Part shown: one piece after another, positions 32,900-41,096 of the stretch
Position numbering within the stretch: the stretch's first letter is position 1
Layout of the letters: each line of letters opens with the position of its first letter
NCBI GenBank assembly: GCA_003343905.1
Contig: QAKI01000043.1
Location: forward strand, 204,569 to 268,568
Origin: Subdoligranulum variabile
GTDB lineage: Bacteria > Bacillota > Clostridia > Oscillospirales > Ruminococcaceae
DNA: 64,000 nucleotides
Direction: 5' to 3'
Made by a program: the position numbers and the translations under genes
The notes under the pieces: generated by a model
What the model was told of the DNA's origin: nothing
What the model saw: only the letters and a program-made list of their open reading frames with translations
Database searches by the model: none

Positions 32900-33682
32900 T
32901 CACAGCCGGTCGATCCATTCCCGGAACTTCCGGCGCAGCTTGAAGGAAAAACTGGCGATATGCTCTTCATTCTTCACCAGCAGTTCATAGGCGTCCATCA
33001 TACTGCCCGTGTACACAAACCCCGCAAGGCCCACCGCCAGCCCCAAAAAGACAAGGGCGTGGTATTCAGACCAGGCGAGGGGGCCCCGCACGGTCAGCAT
33101 AACGGTCACAAGGCCCGCCACAAACAGAATGGTGCAGGGGACGGCCACCAGAACATACTTTTTCTTGCGCGCGGCGTACCCGGCGGAAAGTTCTTTGCTG
33201 TATTCGCGGTCAAACAGCAGGGGTTCGGTTTTCAGGACTTCATAGGCGTCCTGTTCGGTAAAGATACCGAGGACGAGGAAAATAAGCCCGGCTGCGAAAC
33301 AGGCGGCCATGCCGAAGAACCGCCACGCGGTCTGTGTGGGGAAAAGGGCATAGGGCACCCCGGCCAGCGCCCAGAACAGGAAGGTGAAGGCCAGGCACCG
33401 GGCCAGCCGTTTTTCGCTGGCAAGGTAGCCTGCCGCCATCTCCCGGCTCACATAGAAGCCGCGTTCCCCGGCGGATGCGGCCGTGCTTTCCTCTTTCAGA
33501 AGAAAATCGACGGACACATCAAAGATATTGGACAATTGCAGCAGCTTTTCGGTTTCAGGAAAGCCCTGCCCGTTCTCCCACTTGCTGACGGCCTGGCGGG
33601 TGGTGCCGACCATCTCGGCAAGGGTCTCCTGCGAAAGCCCTTTTTCTTTTCTCAATTTGAACAGTTTTTCTCCAAAGTTCAT
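32900..33682 (-). CDS. XRE-family regulator fused to a membrane domain
   Basis: A 260-residue protein. Residues 1-62 are a Cro/C1 helix-turn-helix (FKLRKEKGLSQETLAEMVGT then RQAVSKWENGQGFPE). After a linker, about four hydrophobic segments follow (near residues 94-112, 118-140, 175-195 and 205-225), ending with a basic tail KLRRKFREWIDRL. Such HTH-membrane proteins are common in Clostridia and may sense membrane state; targets are unknown. AGGAGGG precedes the ATG at 33682. A palindrome overlaps the predicted -35 upstream, consistent with autoregulation. Confidence 0.85.
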   Translation of the reverse strand: MNFGEKLFKLRKEKGLSQETLAEMVGTTRQAVSKWENGQGFPETEKLLQLSNIFDVSVDFLLKEESTAASAGERGFYVSREMAAGYLASEKRLARCLAFTFLFWALAGVPYALFPTQTAWRFFGMAACFAAGLIFLVLGIFTEQDAYEVLKTEPLLFDREYSKELSAGYAARKKKYVLVAVPCTILFVAGLVTVMLTVRGPLAWSEYHALVFLGLAVGLAGFVYTGSMMDAYELLVKNEEHIASFSFKLRRKFREWIDRL

Positions 33683-33739
33683 AGGTGAGAACCCTCCTTG
33701 TTTTTGATGGCCCTATTCTATCAAAACATCGTGCCTGCG

Positions 33740-33778
33740 GCTATCGCTGGCAAGATGCACTTTGTCAACCTGAGGTTG
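33740..33778 (-). promoter_or_regulatory. Promoter and palindromic operator of the XRE gene
   Basis: Minus-strand TTGACA (33763-33768), 17 bases, weak -10 GATAGC (33740-33745). A perfect palindrome CAACCTGAGGTTG (33766-33778) overlaps the -35, as expected for an HTH autoregulator's site. Confidence 0.5.
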
Positions 33779-33908
33779 CACAGGGGGAATATGGCGCGGA
33801 AAGGCGGCGCTGGCAGGTGTGCTGAGCCTGCTGACCGGCGTGGCGGGCCTGCCGGAACTGCCCGATGCTGACGGGGACGGCATCCCCGATAGCGTGGACG
33901 ATCAGTAA
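33774..33908 (+). pseudogene. C-terminal remnant of a lost gene with a calcium-binding-type motif
   Basis: An open frame with no usable start, preceded by a stop at 33771, ends in TAA at 33906-33908. It encodes a hydrophobic stretch (ALAGVLSLLTGVAGLPELP) and then DADGDGIPDSVDDQ, a D-x-D-G-D pattern like thrombospondin type 3/dockerin Ca2+ loops. Codon use is like a real gene, so it looks like the tail of a deleted gene. The parent family is not recognised. Confidence 0.5.
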
Positions 33909-34051
33909 TACATAGTAATACCATACAGATAGCCCCAACCTTTAAGGAATCCAGAAAGATTTGGGAATGTGGATACCGATGTACACACCGCTGTACACAA
34001 CTGCAACAAATTGTAACCAATTTTGAGCAAAAGACCATGAAAAGGCAAAAC
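33909..34051. other. Low-GC non-coding scar downstream of the tRNA-Ser 3' end
   Basis: About 140 bases of lower GC than the surroundings, with a direct repeat TGTACACA at 33980-33987 and 33992-33999. With the remnant at 33774-33908 it fills the gap between the XRE gene and the tRNA-Ser(GCU) terminator. No gene is seen. It may be what is left of an element once inserted at the tRNA. Confidence 0.45.
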
Positions 34052-34096
34052 AAAAAAGAGCCGGGAATCCTGCGCTTGTACGCGGATTTCCGGCTC
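34052..34096 (-). terminator. Terminator of the tRNA-Ser transcript
   Basis: A long hairpin on the minus strand (34096-34081 with 34074-34058, few mismatches, loop of 6) followed by TTTTTT, directly after the tRNA-Ser(GCU) CCA end. Confidence 0.88.
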
Positions 34097-34097
34097 G

Positions 34098-34188
34098 TGG
34101 CGGAGTAAGAGAGATTTGAACTCTCGCGGCCCGTTAGGACCCTACGCCCTTAGCAGGGGCGCCTCTTCGACCTCTTGAGTATTACTCC
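34098..34188 (-). tRNA. tRNA-Ser (anticodon GCU)
   Basis: A class II tRNA of 91 bases including encoded CCA. The acceptor GGAGTAA pairs with TTACTCC, the anticodon stem CGCCC/GGGCG encloses CTGCTAA (anticodon GCT), a long variable arm follows, and the T-loop is TTCAAAT. It reads AGC/AGU codons. The second tRNA-Ser lies 40 bases upstream on the same strand. Confidence 0.95.
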
Positions 34189-34228
34189 ACAAGTCAAAGT
34201 GAGAAACTATTCACTTTTTTTCACAAAA

Positions 34229-34319
34229 TGGCGGAGAGGATGGGATTCGAACCCATGGTCCGCTCGCGCGAATCGCTGGTTTTCAAGACCAGTTCCATAA
34301 ACCACTCGGACACCTCTCC
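34229..34319 (-). tRNA. tRNA-Ser (anticodon UGA)
   Basis: A class II tRNA of 91 bases with CCA. The acceptor GGAGAGG pairs with CCTCTCC, the anticodon stem CTGGT/ACCAG encloses CTTGAAA (anticodon TGA), and the T-loop is TTCGAAT. It reads UCN codons. It is co-transcribed ahead of tRNA-Ser(GCU). Confidence 0.95.
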
Positions 34320-34395
34320 ACAGTGGCTGCCGCCAAATGCGAGTATTATTTTAGCATGCAAAAGCGGGCTTGTCAAGCCCGCTTTTGCTTTTTTC

Positions 34396-35166
34396 TCAAT
34401 CTTTTTTTCGGCTGCCCTCCGCGCGCCGGTTTCGGGCGTATTCGCGGCAGGCCCAGACCAGCACCACAAGGCACAGCCAGACCCCGTGGGTGAAGAAAGT
34501 GAGCAGAAAATTACCGGCCAGCACCCACACGGGCAGCAGCACCGTTGCATACGCCCCGCCCAGCCCGGACAAATTCCAGACCAGCGCCGCCAACTGCACG
34601 GCCCAGATCCCCAGGCCCACCGCACACAGAATGACCGGCACGCGGCAGCGGGCGGCCGGGCCGCGGCGGCACCAGCCCAGCAGCAGGAACCCGCCCACGG
34701 AACCCAGCAGCCAGGGCAGCAGAGTCAGCAGCGAATCCAGGCTGAAGGAAGTTGCCACATAGATCGCGGTGGGGCCGTCGGCACCGCCGATGACGCCGCC
34801 GGAAGCCCCGGACGGATACGAAAAGCTGAACCAGAAGCGCGAAAGGAGCAGCTCCAGCAGCGGTCCCAGCAAAAGCACCGCAGCCAGCGCCGCAAAAGCC
34901 CACCGCCAGGGGCTGACGCGGGCCGTGCCCTGTACGCCCAGGGAGGCGTTGAACTCCGCCGCCACCTCGTCGGGGGTGCCCATCTCCTGCATGATGGCTT
35001 CGTCGCTCTGGCCGCTCTCCCGGCGGCTCTGGAAATCCCCGGCCAGCTCCATCATGATGCGCACACGGGTCTTGCGGTCGGTGTGCAGCCGCCGCTCAAT
35101 GGCGTACATGTACCGCTTTACCGGCGGCAGGATGTCCAGCGTCATCGAACCGATCTTCCATTTCAT
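34396..35166 (-). CDS. HAAS-domain membrane protein, PadR partner
   Basis: A 256-residue protein. The N-terminal 65 residues (VKRYMYAIERRLHTDRKTRVRI and later SDEAIMQEMGTPDEVAAEFN) form the HAAS-type helical domain found in Firmicute proteins paired with PadR regulators. Five or so hydrophobic helices follow. ATG at 35166 with AGGAGGGATCTTAT upstream. The PadR gene lies 83 bases upstream on the same strand, so the two probably form one operon in which PadR represses the pair. Biochemical function unknown. Confidence 0.8.
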   Translation of the reverse strand: MKWKIGSMTLDILPPVKRYMYAIERRLHTDRKTRVRIMMELAGDFQSRRESGQSDEAIMQEMGTPDEVAAEFNASLGVQGTARVSPWRWAFAALAAVLLLGPLLELLLSRFWFSFSYPSGASGGVIGGADGPTAIYVATSFSLDSLLTLLPWLLGSVGGFLLLGWCRRGPAARCRVPVILCAVGLGIWAVQLAALVWNLSGLGGAYATVLLPVWVLAGNFLLTFFTHGVWLCLVVLVWACREYARNRRAEGSRKKD

Positions 35167-35249
35167 ATAAGATCCCTCCTGGGGCGTGTGGGAACGCCCC
35201 CTTAAAAAATTCTGCTTCTGTAAAAACACAGCGCCGCGCGGCGGCTTTG

Positions 35250-35612
35250 TCAGGGCTGGTCCAGGTAGCGCCCCACCGTGGCTGCGAACTGCCGCCAGAC
35301 GGCGCTTTCGCGGGCCAGCACGTCGCGCCCTGCCGTCGTGATGGAATAGACCCGCCGCGGCATACGGGCGGCGGCGCTGCTGCCGTCCGGGCTGCTCCAC
35401 ACCGAGGTGATGCAGCCTTCCTCCTCCAGCCGGTACAGGATAGGGTAGAGGGTGCCCTCTTTCACGTCCAGCAGGCCGCTGCCGGATTCCCGCAACCGCA
35501 CGATCAGCTCATACCCGTGGCCGGGCCGGTCGGCCAGCAGCCGCAGGACCAGCATCTCCAGCACGCCTTTTTTCAGTTGTTGGGCAAAGCGCTGTTCGCT
35601 GCTGGCCGCCAT
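35250..35612 (-). CDS. PadR-family transcriptional regulator
   Basis: A 120-residue winged-helix repressor. The PadR core reads LKKGVLEMLVLRLLADRPGHGYELI, followed by KEGTLYPILYRLEEEGCI and the wing RRVYSITTAGRDVL. ATG at 35612 is preferred over GTG at 35621 because AAAGGGG is well spaced only for the ATG. Ligand unknown; the membrane protein gene just downstream is the likely target. Confidence 0.9.
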   Translation of the reverse strand: MAASSEQRFAQQLKKGVLEMLVLRLLADRPGHGYELIVRLRESGSGLLDVKEGTLYPILYRLEEEGCITSVWSSPDGSSAAARMPRRVYSITTAGRDVLARESAVWRQFAATVGRYLDQP

Positions 35613-35768
35613 GCGCGGCACCCCCTTTCCTGCTTATACTTAGGATTGCTAAATACTATATATCACAAAAGCCATGCGCCGTCAAGAGCGCGCCGGGAAA
35701 AAGATGACTTTACATTTTGAAGGGCTGTGTTATACTAAAGGGGAAGAATGATTCCGGGAGGGATTTCT

Positions 35769-37166
35769 ATGAATGATGCACGTTGGGCGTCCATCGACGC
35801 CTTTGCAGAGCAGAACCGTGAAAATATTCTGCGGGACATCACCCGCCTGGTCGCCGTGCCGAGCGTGGAAGGCACGCCGGAGCCGGGCGCGCCCTTTGGC
35901 GCAGGCCCCCGCGCCGCGCTGGACAAGGCGCTGGAGATCGCCGCCGAACTGGGGCTGGAAACCTATAACGCCGAAGGCTACATCGGCTGGGCGCAGACCG
36001 GCCCCATTGCCGACGGGCAGAAGTATCTGGCGACCATCACCCACAACGACGTGGTGCCCGAGGGAAACGGCTGGGATGCTGACCCCTACACCGTCCGCGT
36101 GCGCGACGGCTGGATCTTGGGCCGCGGCGTGTCGGACGACAAAGGCCCCGGCATCCTCTGCCTGTATGCGCTCAAATACCTGAAGGACAGCGGCGTCCAG
36201 CTCAAGTACCCGGTGCGCGCGCTGATGGGCACCAATGAGGAGACCCACATGCACGACGTGGACTACTACGCTGCGCATTACCCGATGCCCGCTTTCTGCT
36301 TTACGCCGGACGCCGAGTTCCCGGTCTGCAATGGGGAAAAGGGCGGCTTCAACGGTGAGATCGTCAGCCCCAAGCTGGCGGATGGCCAGATCGTGGACTT
36401 CCAGGGCGGCGTGGCCCACAATGCAGTGCCTGACCGCGCTTTCTGCACGGTGCGCGTGGCCCCGGACCAGATCGAACTGACCCCGGGCGTCACGAAGGAA
36501 CCGGGCGAAAACGGCACCACGGTGCTGCACGGCCAGGGCAAGAGCGGCCACGCGGCCATGCCCGCGGGCACGGTGAACGCCATCGGCCTGCTGGTGGACT
36601 GCCTGCTGCATAACCATATCGGCACCGAAGCCGAGCAGGCGTATCTGCGGGTGCTGCAAAAGCTCCATGCCGCCACCGACGGCAGCACGGTGGGCATTGC
36701 GGCGGACGACGGCCTGTTCGACCCGCTGACCATCATCGGCGGCACCATCGAGAAGAAGGACGGCGTGATCCGCCAGAGCTTCGACTGCCGCTACCCCACC
36801 AACACCGACCCCGACAAGATGGCCGCCGCCATGCGGGAAGTCTGCGGCAGCGCGGCCAGCCTGGAAAACCTGACCAGCCGCGTGCCTTTCTACATCGCGG
36901 CGGACAGCCCGGCCATCCAGACCCTGATCCATACCTACAACGATGTGACCGGCGAAAACCAGACCCCCTTCACGATGGGCGGCGGCACTTACGCCCGCCA
37001 CTTCCCCTATGCGGTCAGCTTTGGCCCGGAACACACCGACGTGGCGATCCCCGACTTTGCGGGGCCGATGCACGGCGCCAATGAGGGCGCGCCGTTTGAC
37101 AAACTGATCGAAGCCCTCAAGATCTATATTCTGGCTTTGCTGCGCTTGCAGGACGTGGAACTGTAA
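35769..37166 (+). CDS. M20 family dipeptidase (PepV-like)
   Basis: A 465-residue zinc peptidase of the PepV/Xaa-His dipeptidase type. Metal-site motifs: THNDVVPEGNGWDADP (His and Asp near residue 92), GRGVSDDKGPG (bridging Asp), the Glu pair in GTNEETHM, and DAEFPVCNGEKG. The substrate-closing lid domain spans the middle. Start at 35769 follows GGGAGGGATTTCT. Cytosolic; it would release amino acids from imported peptides. Single-gene unit between its own upstream region and a terminator. Confidence 0.92.
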   Translation: MNDARWASIDAFAEQNRENILRDITRLVAVPSVEGTPEPGAPFGAGPRAALDKALEIAAELGLETYNAEGYIGWAQTGPIADGQKYLATITHNDVVPEGNGWDADPYTVRVRDGWILGRGVSDDKGPGILCLYALKYLKDSGVQLKYPVRALMGTNEETHMHDVDYYAAHYPMPAFCFTPDAEFPVCNGEKGGFNGEIVSPKLADGQIVDFQGGVAHNAVPDRAFCTVRVAPDQIELTPGVTKEPGENGTTVLHGQGKSGHAAMPAGTVNAIGLLVDCLLHNHIGTEAEQAYLRVLQKLHAATDGSTVGIAADDGLFDPLTIIGGTIEKKDGVIRQSFDCRYPTNTDPDKMAAAMREVCGSAASLENLTSRVPFYIAADSPAIQTLIHTYNDVTGENQTPFTMGGGTYARHFPYAVSFGPEHTDVAIPDFAGPMHGANEGAPFDKLIEALKIYILALLRLQDVEL

Positions 37167-37179
37167 CGCGCGGTCCCCG

Positions 37180-37219
37180 GGCGGTCCCGTTGCACACGGT
37201 GCGGCGGGGCCGCCTTTTT
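37180..37219 (+). terminator. Terminator of the M20 peptidase gene
   Basis: A 10-bp stem (37180-37189 with 37205-37214, one mismatch) with a long GC loop, followed by TTTTT. Confidence 0.8.
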
Positions 37220-37342
37220 GCTTTGCCCCCGCGCGGCGCAGGCAAAAAAATCGGGAACGGCGGATTTCGCCGCAGAACGACGAAAAGACCTGCCATTCGC
37301 GGAAAACTGCAAAAAAAGAAGCCGTTTCGCGCGGGCAAAACC

Positions 37343-37370
37343 TTGACTTGCGCCCGCAAAATGGTAAAAT
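37343..37370 (+). promoter_or_regulatory. Promoter of the rnf operon
   Basis: TTGACT (37343-37348), 16-base spacer, TAAAAT (37365-37370). It implies a 5' leader of about 145 bases. Confidence 0.7.
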
Positions 37371-37396
37371 AATAAGGGTACATCTGTTTACTGGAG

Positions 37397-37477
37397 CGCC
37401 CCTTTCTCCCCGGTGTATCTGCCAGGAGAGAAAGGGGCGTATCCTGTCCGGGAGCAGGGGAACGCACAGACTCCCGG
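37397..37477 (+). promoter_or_regulatory. Structured 5' leader of the rnf operon
   Basis: The leader folds into a strong hairpin (12 contiguous pairs, 37397-37408 with 37428-37439, then two more after a bulged A; loop of 14) and a second 7-bp stem CCGGGAG (37448-37454) / CTCCCGG (37471-37477). No T-run follows either, so it is not a simple terminator. I do not recognise a known riboswitch class. Confidence 0.55.
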
Positions 37478-37522
37478 CGGGAAAGGAAACAGCGCCAAAA
37501 AAAGGAGAAATGAGGGAAAACG

Positions 37523-38860
37523 ATGTTCAAATCCCTAAGACGTTCCGCAAAGGGAGCCGCCGTACCGCATACCAAGGGCACGGCGGCGCAGCAGACGGTC
37601 AAAATGCCGGTGCCGGAACACGTGATCATTCCGATGTCGATGCACATCGGCGCACCGGCGGAACCGGTAGTCAAAAAGGGCGATACCGTCATGGTCGGCA
37701 CGCTGATCGGCAAGGCCGGCGGCTTCGTCAGCGCCAACATCCATTCCAGCGTGTCCGGCACGGTGCTGGATGTGGCGCCCATGCGCATGGTCAACGGCGT
37801 CATGACCACGGCGGTCGCCATCAAGAGCGACGGCCACCAGACGGTGGACCCCGCCTGTGTGCCGCCCGCGGTCAGCGACAAAGCCAGCTTGCTGGCGGCG
37901 ATCCAGGCCTGCGGCCTGGTGGGCGTGGGCGGCGCAGGCTTCCCGACGCATGTGAAGCTGGCGGCCGAAAACGTGGACACGCTGCTTATCAATGCGGCGG
38001 AATGTGAGCCGTACCTGACCACCGACTGCCGCGAGATGCTGGAATGCAGCGATACCATCATTGCGGGCATCAGCGCCGTGATGAAATATTGCAGCATCCC
38101 CAACTGCATCATCGGCATCGAGCGCAACAAGCCGGAGTGCATCGACCTGATGTGCTCGCTGGTGCGCCAGATGCCCGGCGTCAAGGTCAAGCCGCTGCCC
38201 GCCCGCTATCCGCAGGGCGCGGAAAAAACGCTGGTGGAGACCTGCACCGGCCGCGAAGTGCCCCAGACCGGTCCTTCCGGCAAACCGGGCCTGCCCGCCG
38301 ACGTGGGCTGCGTCATCATGAACGTCACCACCGTGTCCACGCTGGGCAAGTTCCTCAAGACCGGCCTGCCGCTGACGGCCAAGCGCGTGACGGTGGAAGG
38401 GGACGCCATCGCCAAACCGCAGAATATCGAGGTGCCCATCGGTACGCTGTACCGTGATGTGATCGAAGCCTGCGGCGGCATCAAGCCGGACGTGGAGCTG
38501 GGCAAGATCATCTTCGGCGGCCCGATGATGGGCGGCGCTGCGCCTTCCGCCGACTTCCCGGTGCTCAAGCAGAACAACGGCCTGCTGCTGTTCAGCAAGG
38601 CGGCGGCCGACCTGCCGGACGCGGCTGCCTGCATCCGCTGCGGGCGCTGCATCGACGTCTGCCCCATGGGCCTGGAACCCGTGGTGATCGCGGAAAAATT
38701 CAACAACAAAGATTTCGACGCGCTGAAGGCGCGCTGCATCGACCTGTGCGTGGCGTGCGGGAGCTGCAGCTATGTCTGCCCGGCCAAGCGGCCCGTCAGC
38801 CAGACGATGGCGATGGCCAAGGCATGGTATTTGAGCGAAGCGCGGAAAGGGGGCAAATGA
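37523..38860 (+). CDS. rnfC: Rnf electron transport complex subunit C
   Basis: A 445-residue peripheral subunit, the NADH-binding module. Early part: HIGAPAEPVVKKGDTVMVG and the Rossmann/NADH segment VGVGGAGFPTHVK with INAAECEPYLTTD. C-terminal part: two [4Fe-4S] motifs, CIRCGRCIDVCPMG and CVACGSCSYVCPAKRP. It starts the operon C-D-G-E-A-B. Rnf couples electron flow from reduced ferredoxin to NAD+ with Na+ or H+ export. GAGGG with 6-base spacing precedes the ATG. Confidence 0.96.
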   Translation: MFKSLRRSAKGAAVPHTKGTAAQQTVKMPVPEHVIIPMSMHIGAPAEPVVKKGDTVMVGTLIGKAGGFVSANIHSSVSGTVLDVAPMRMVNGVMTTAVAIKSDGHQTVDPACVPPAVSDKASLLAAIQACGLVGVGGAGFPTHVKLAAENVDTLLINAAECEPYLTTDCREMLECSDTIIAGISAVMKYCSIPNCIIGIERNKPECIDLMCSLVRQMPGVKVKPLPARYPQGAEKTLVETCTGREVPQTGPSGKPGLPADVGCVIMNVTTVSTLGKFLKTGLPLTAKRVTVEGDAIAKPQNIEVPIGTLYRDVIEACGGIKPDVELGKIIFGGPMMGGAAPSADFPVLKQNNGLLLFSKAAADLPDAAACIRCGRCIDVCPMGLEPVVIAEKFNNKDFDALKARCIDLCVACGSCSYVCPAKRPVSQTMAMAKAWYLSEARKGGK

Positions 38861-38863
38861 CCC

Positions 38864-39826
38864 ATGGAAGAACGTCTGCTTGTGACTGCCTCGCCCCATA
38901 TCCGGGATCATTCCACGACCCGCGGCCTGATGGGCGCGGTCGTCGTGGCCCTGATGCCCTGTGTGCTGGCTTCGGGGCTGATCTTCGGCGCGCGGGCGCT
39001 GCTTCTGGTGGCGGTGACCACGCTGGCCTGCGTGGCCTTTGAGGTCCTGTATGAGTGGCTGACCCACAAACCCAACACGGCGGGGGACCTGTCCGCCGTT
39101 GTCACCGGCATCATCCTGGCGCTGAATATGCCGGTGGGCATGCCGCTGTGGATCGCGGTGGTGGGTGCGTTTATTGCCATCGTCATCGTCAAACAGCTTT
39201 TCGGCGGCCTGGGCTATAACATTGCCAACCCGGCGCTGGTGGCCCGTATCGTGCTGTTCCTGGGCTTCACCGCCCGCATGACGGCCTATGTCTACCCCGA
39301 CATGGCGGTGGACGCGCTGGCTTCCGCCACGCCGCTGGCCGACTCGGTGGACCTGGGGGCGGTCAGTTTCCTGGATATGTTCCTGGGCTTCCACGGCGGT
39401 ATGCTGGGCGAGACCTGCGTGCTGGCGATCCTGGCCGGGTTTGCCATCCTGCTGGCTACCGGCGCGATCCGGGCGATGATCCCGGTCAGCATCGTGGCCA
39501 CCTGCTACATCCTGACGGCCCTGTACACCGGCGACCCCTATGTGGCGCTGATGGAGTGCATGGGCGGCGGCCTGCTGTTCGGTGCGGTCTTTATGGCGAC
39601 GGATTACGTCACCAGCCCGTTCACCGCCCGCGGCAAGCTGTTCTACGGTATCTTTATCGGCCTGCTCACCTTCCTGATCCGTCACTTCGGCGGCATGAAC
39701 GAAGGCATGAGCTTTGCCATCCTGCTGGGCAACCTGATGACGCCCTGGTTCAATGAATGGGGCCACCAGACGCCCCTGGGCTATAAGAAGGCCAGAAAGG
39801 CCGCGAAGAAAGGGGGCGCTGCCTGA
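38864..39826 (+). CDS. rnfD: Rnf complex subunit D
   Basis: A 320-residue membrane subunit with about ten helices and a covalently bound FMN. The flavinylated Thr is expected in DALASATPLADSVDLG near residue 160 (SAT where many homologues have SGAT). N-terminal SPHIRDHSTTRGLM is the family start. It begins 3 bases after rnfC and its stop overlaps the rnfG ATG (TGATG). Confidence 0.95.
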   Translation: MEERLLVTASPHIRDHSTTRGLMGAVVVALMPCVLASGLIFGARALLLVAVTTLACVAFEVLYEWLTHKPNTAGDLSAVVTGIILALNMPVGMPLWIAVVGAFIAIVIVKQLFGGLGYNIANPALVARIVLFLGFTARMTAYVYPDMAVDALASATPLADSVDLGAVSFLDMFLGFHGGMLGETCVLAILAGFAILLATGAIRAMIPVSIVATCYILTALYTGDPYVALMECMGGGLLFGAVFMATDYVTSPFTARGKLFYGIFIGLLTFLIRHFGGMNEGMSFAILLGNLMTPWFNEWGHQTPLGYKKARKAAKKGGAA

Positions 39827-40401
39827 TGGAAAACAACCAGACCCCGGAAAAGCAGAGCGCGGTAAAGGAACTGGTACTGCCGGTGGTGGTACTGGTGGCG
39901 ATCTGCCTGGTGTGCAGCGCGCTGCTGGCGGTCCTGAACGATGTGACCGCCCCGATCATTGAAGAAAACACCCGCGCGGAAACGCTCGCTTCCTATCTGT
40001 CGGTCCTGCCGGAAGGCACCGCCGAGGCGGACATGACCGAACTGGAAAACCTGACCACCGAGGGCGTGCAGGGCGCGGTCACGACCGCTTCCGGCGCGGC
40101 CGCCGTCAAGGCTGCGGCTGCCGGGTATTCCGGCAAGGACGTCACGGTCTACGTGGCGTTTGACGCCAACGGCGCTATCGCCAACCTCACGGTGGATGCC
40201 TCCACCCAGACCACGGGCATCGGCTCCAAAGTGGCCGAGGAAGGCTTCACCGCCGGTTTCATCGGCTGGAACGGGGGCGCAGTGTCCAGCGGCGCGCCGG
40301 TGGACGGCATCGCCAGTGCGACCTACTCCAGCGATGCGGTCTTTGACGCCGTCAACGCGGTCATCGACTGCTACAACAACGAGATCAAAGGAGGGATGTG
40401 A
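39826..40401 (+). CDS. rnfG: Rnf complex subunit G
   Basis: A 191-residue subunit with one N-terminal helix (LVLPVVVLVAICLVCSALLA) and an extracytoplasmic FMN-binding domain. The Thr that ApbE would flavinylate is in DGIASATYSSDAV near residue 168. It overlaps rnfD by one base. Confidence 0.95.
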   Translation: MENNQTPEKQSAVKELVLPVVVLVAICLVCSALLAVLNDVTAPIIEENTRAETLASYLSVLPEGTAEADMTELENLTTEGVQGAVTTASGAAAVKAAAAGYSGKDVTVYVAFDANGAIANLTVDASTQTTGIGSKVAEEGFTAGFIGWNGGAVSSGAPVDGIASATYSSDAVFDAVNAVIDCYNNEIKGGM

Positions 40402-40403
40402 CG

Positions 40404-41096
40404 ATGGCGGAAAAACCGAGCAAATGGAAAGTATTTTCGGCGGGCATCATCCGTGAAAACCCTGTTCTGCGCCTGGTGCTGGGCTGCTGCTCCGTGCTGG
40501 CTGTCACCACGACGGTCTCCGGCGCGGTGGGCATGGGCCTGTCCATGACCTTCGTGCTGGTCTGCTCCAATATCGTGATCTCGGCGCTGCGCAAGGTCAT
40601 CCCCGCCAAGGTCCACCTGCCCTGCTACATCGTCATCATCGCCACCTTCGTTACGGTGGTGCAGATGGTGCTGCAGGCGTTCGTGCCGGACCTGTACAAG
40701 ACGCTGGGCGTTTTCCTGGCGCTGATCGTCGTCAATTGCATCATCCTCGGCCGTGCCGAGATGTTCGCCTGCAAGAACACCGTGGTGGATTCCGCCCTCG
40801 ACGGCCTGGGCATGGGCGTGGGCTACATCCTCACGATGACGCTGATGGGCTCCATCCGCGAGATCATCGGCAGCGGCACCTGGATGGGCATCCAGCTTAT
40901 CCCCGAAAGCATCGACCGTATGTCGATCATGAACTCGGCCCCCGGCGGCTTCTTCGTGTTCGGCTGCCTGATGGCCGGCTGCGTCTGGGTGGAGCGCAAG
41001 CTCAATAAGCCTATCGAGCGCAAGAGCTGCGGCGACGTGATGCTGGAACAGATCGAATCCTCCAAGGCAGAAACGGAAGGGGGCGGGGAAGCATGA
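40404..41096 (+). CDS. rnfE: Rnf complex subunit E
   Basis: A 230-residue six-helix membrane protein homologous to NqrD. It starts MAEKPSKWKVFSAGIIRENP with the typical segment LGCCSVLAVTTTVSGAVGMG and a Cys that can hold the membrane [2Fe-2S] with RnfA (NCIILGRAEMFA). The ATG at 40404 is chosen because AAAGGAGGG is 8 bases away; GTG at 40398 is too close. The 3' end overlaps rnfA by 4 bases. Confidence 0.95.
   Translation: MAEKPSKWKVFSAGIIRENPVLRLVLGCCSVLAVTTTVSGAVGMGLSMTFVLVCSNIVISALRKVIPAKVHLPCYIVIIATFVTVVQMVLQAFVPDLYKTLGVFLALIVVNCIILGRAEMFACKNTVVDSALDGLGMGVGYILTMTLMGSIREIIGSGTWMGIQLIPESIDRMSIMNSAPGGFFVFGCLMAGCVWVERKLNKPIERKSCGDVMLEQIESSKAETEGGGEA

Noticed and set aside
33721..34053. A 110-codon minus-strand frame upstream of the XRE gene
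   Set aside because: Cys/Arg-rich translation with no RBS; it overlaps the XRE promoter and a plus-strand gene remnant with better codon use.
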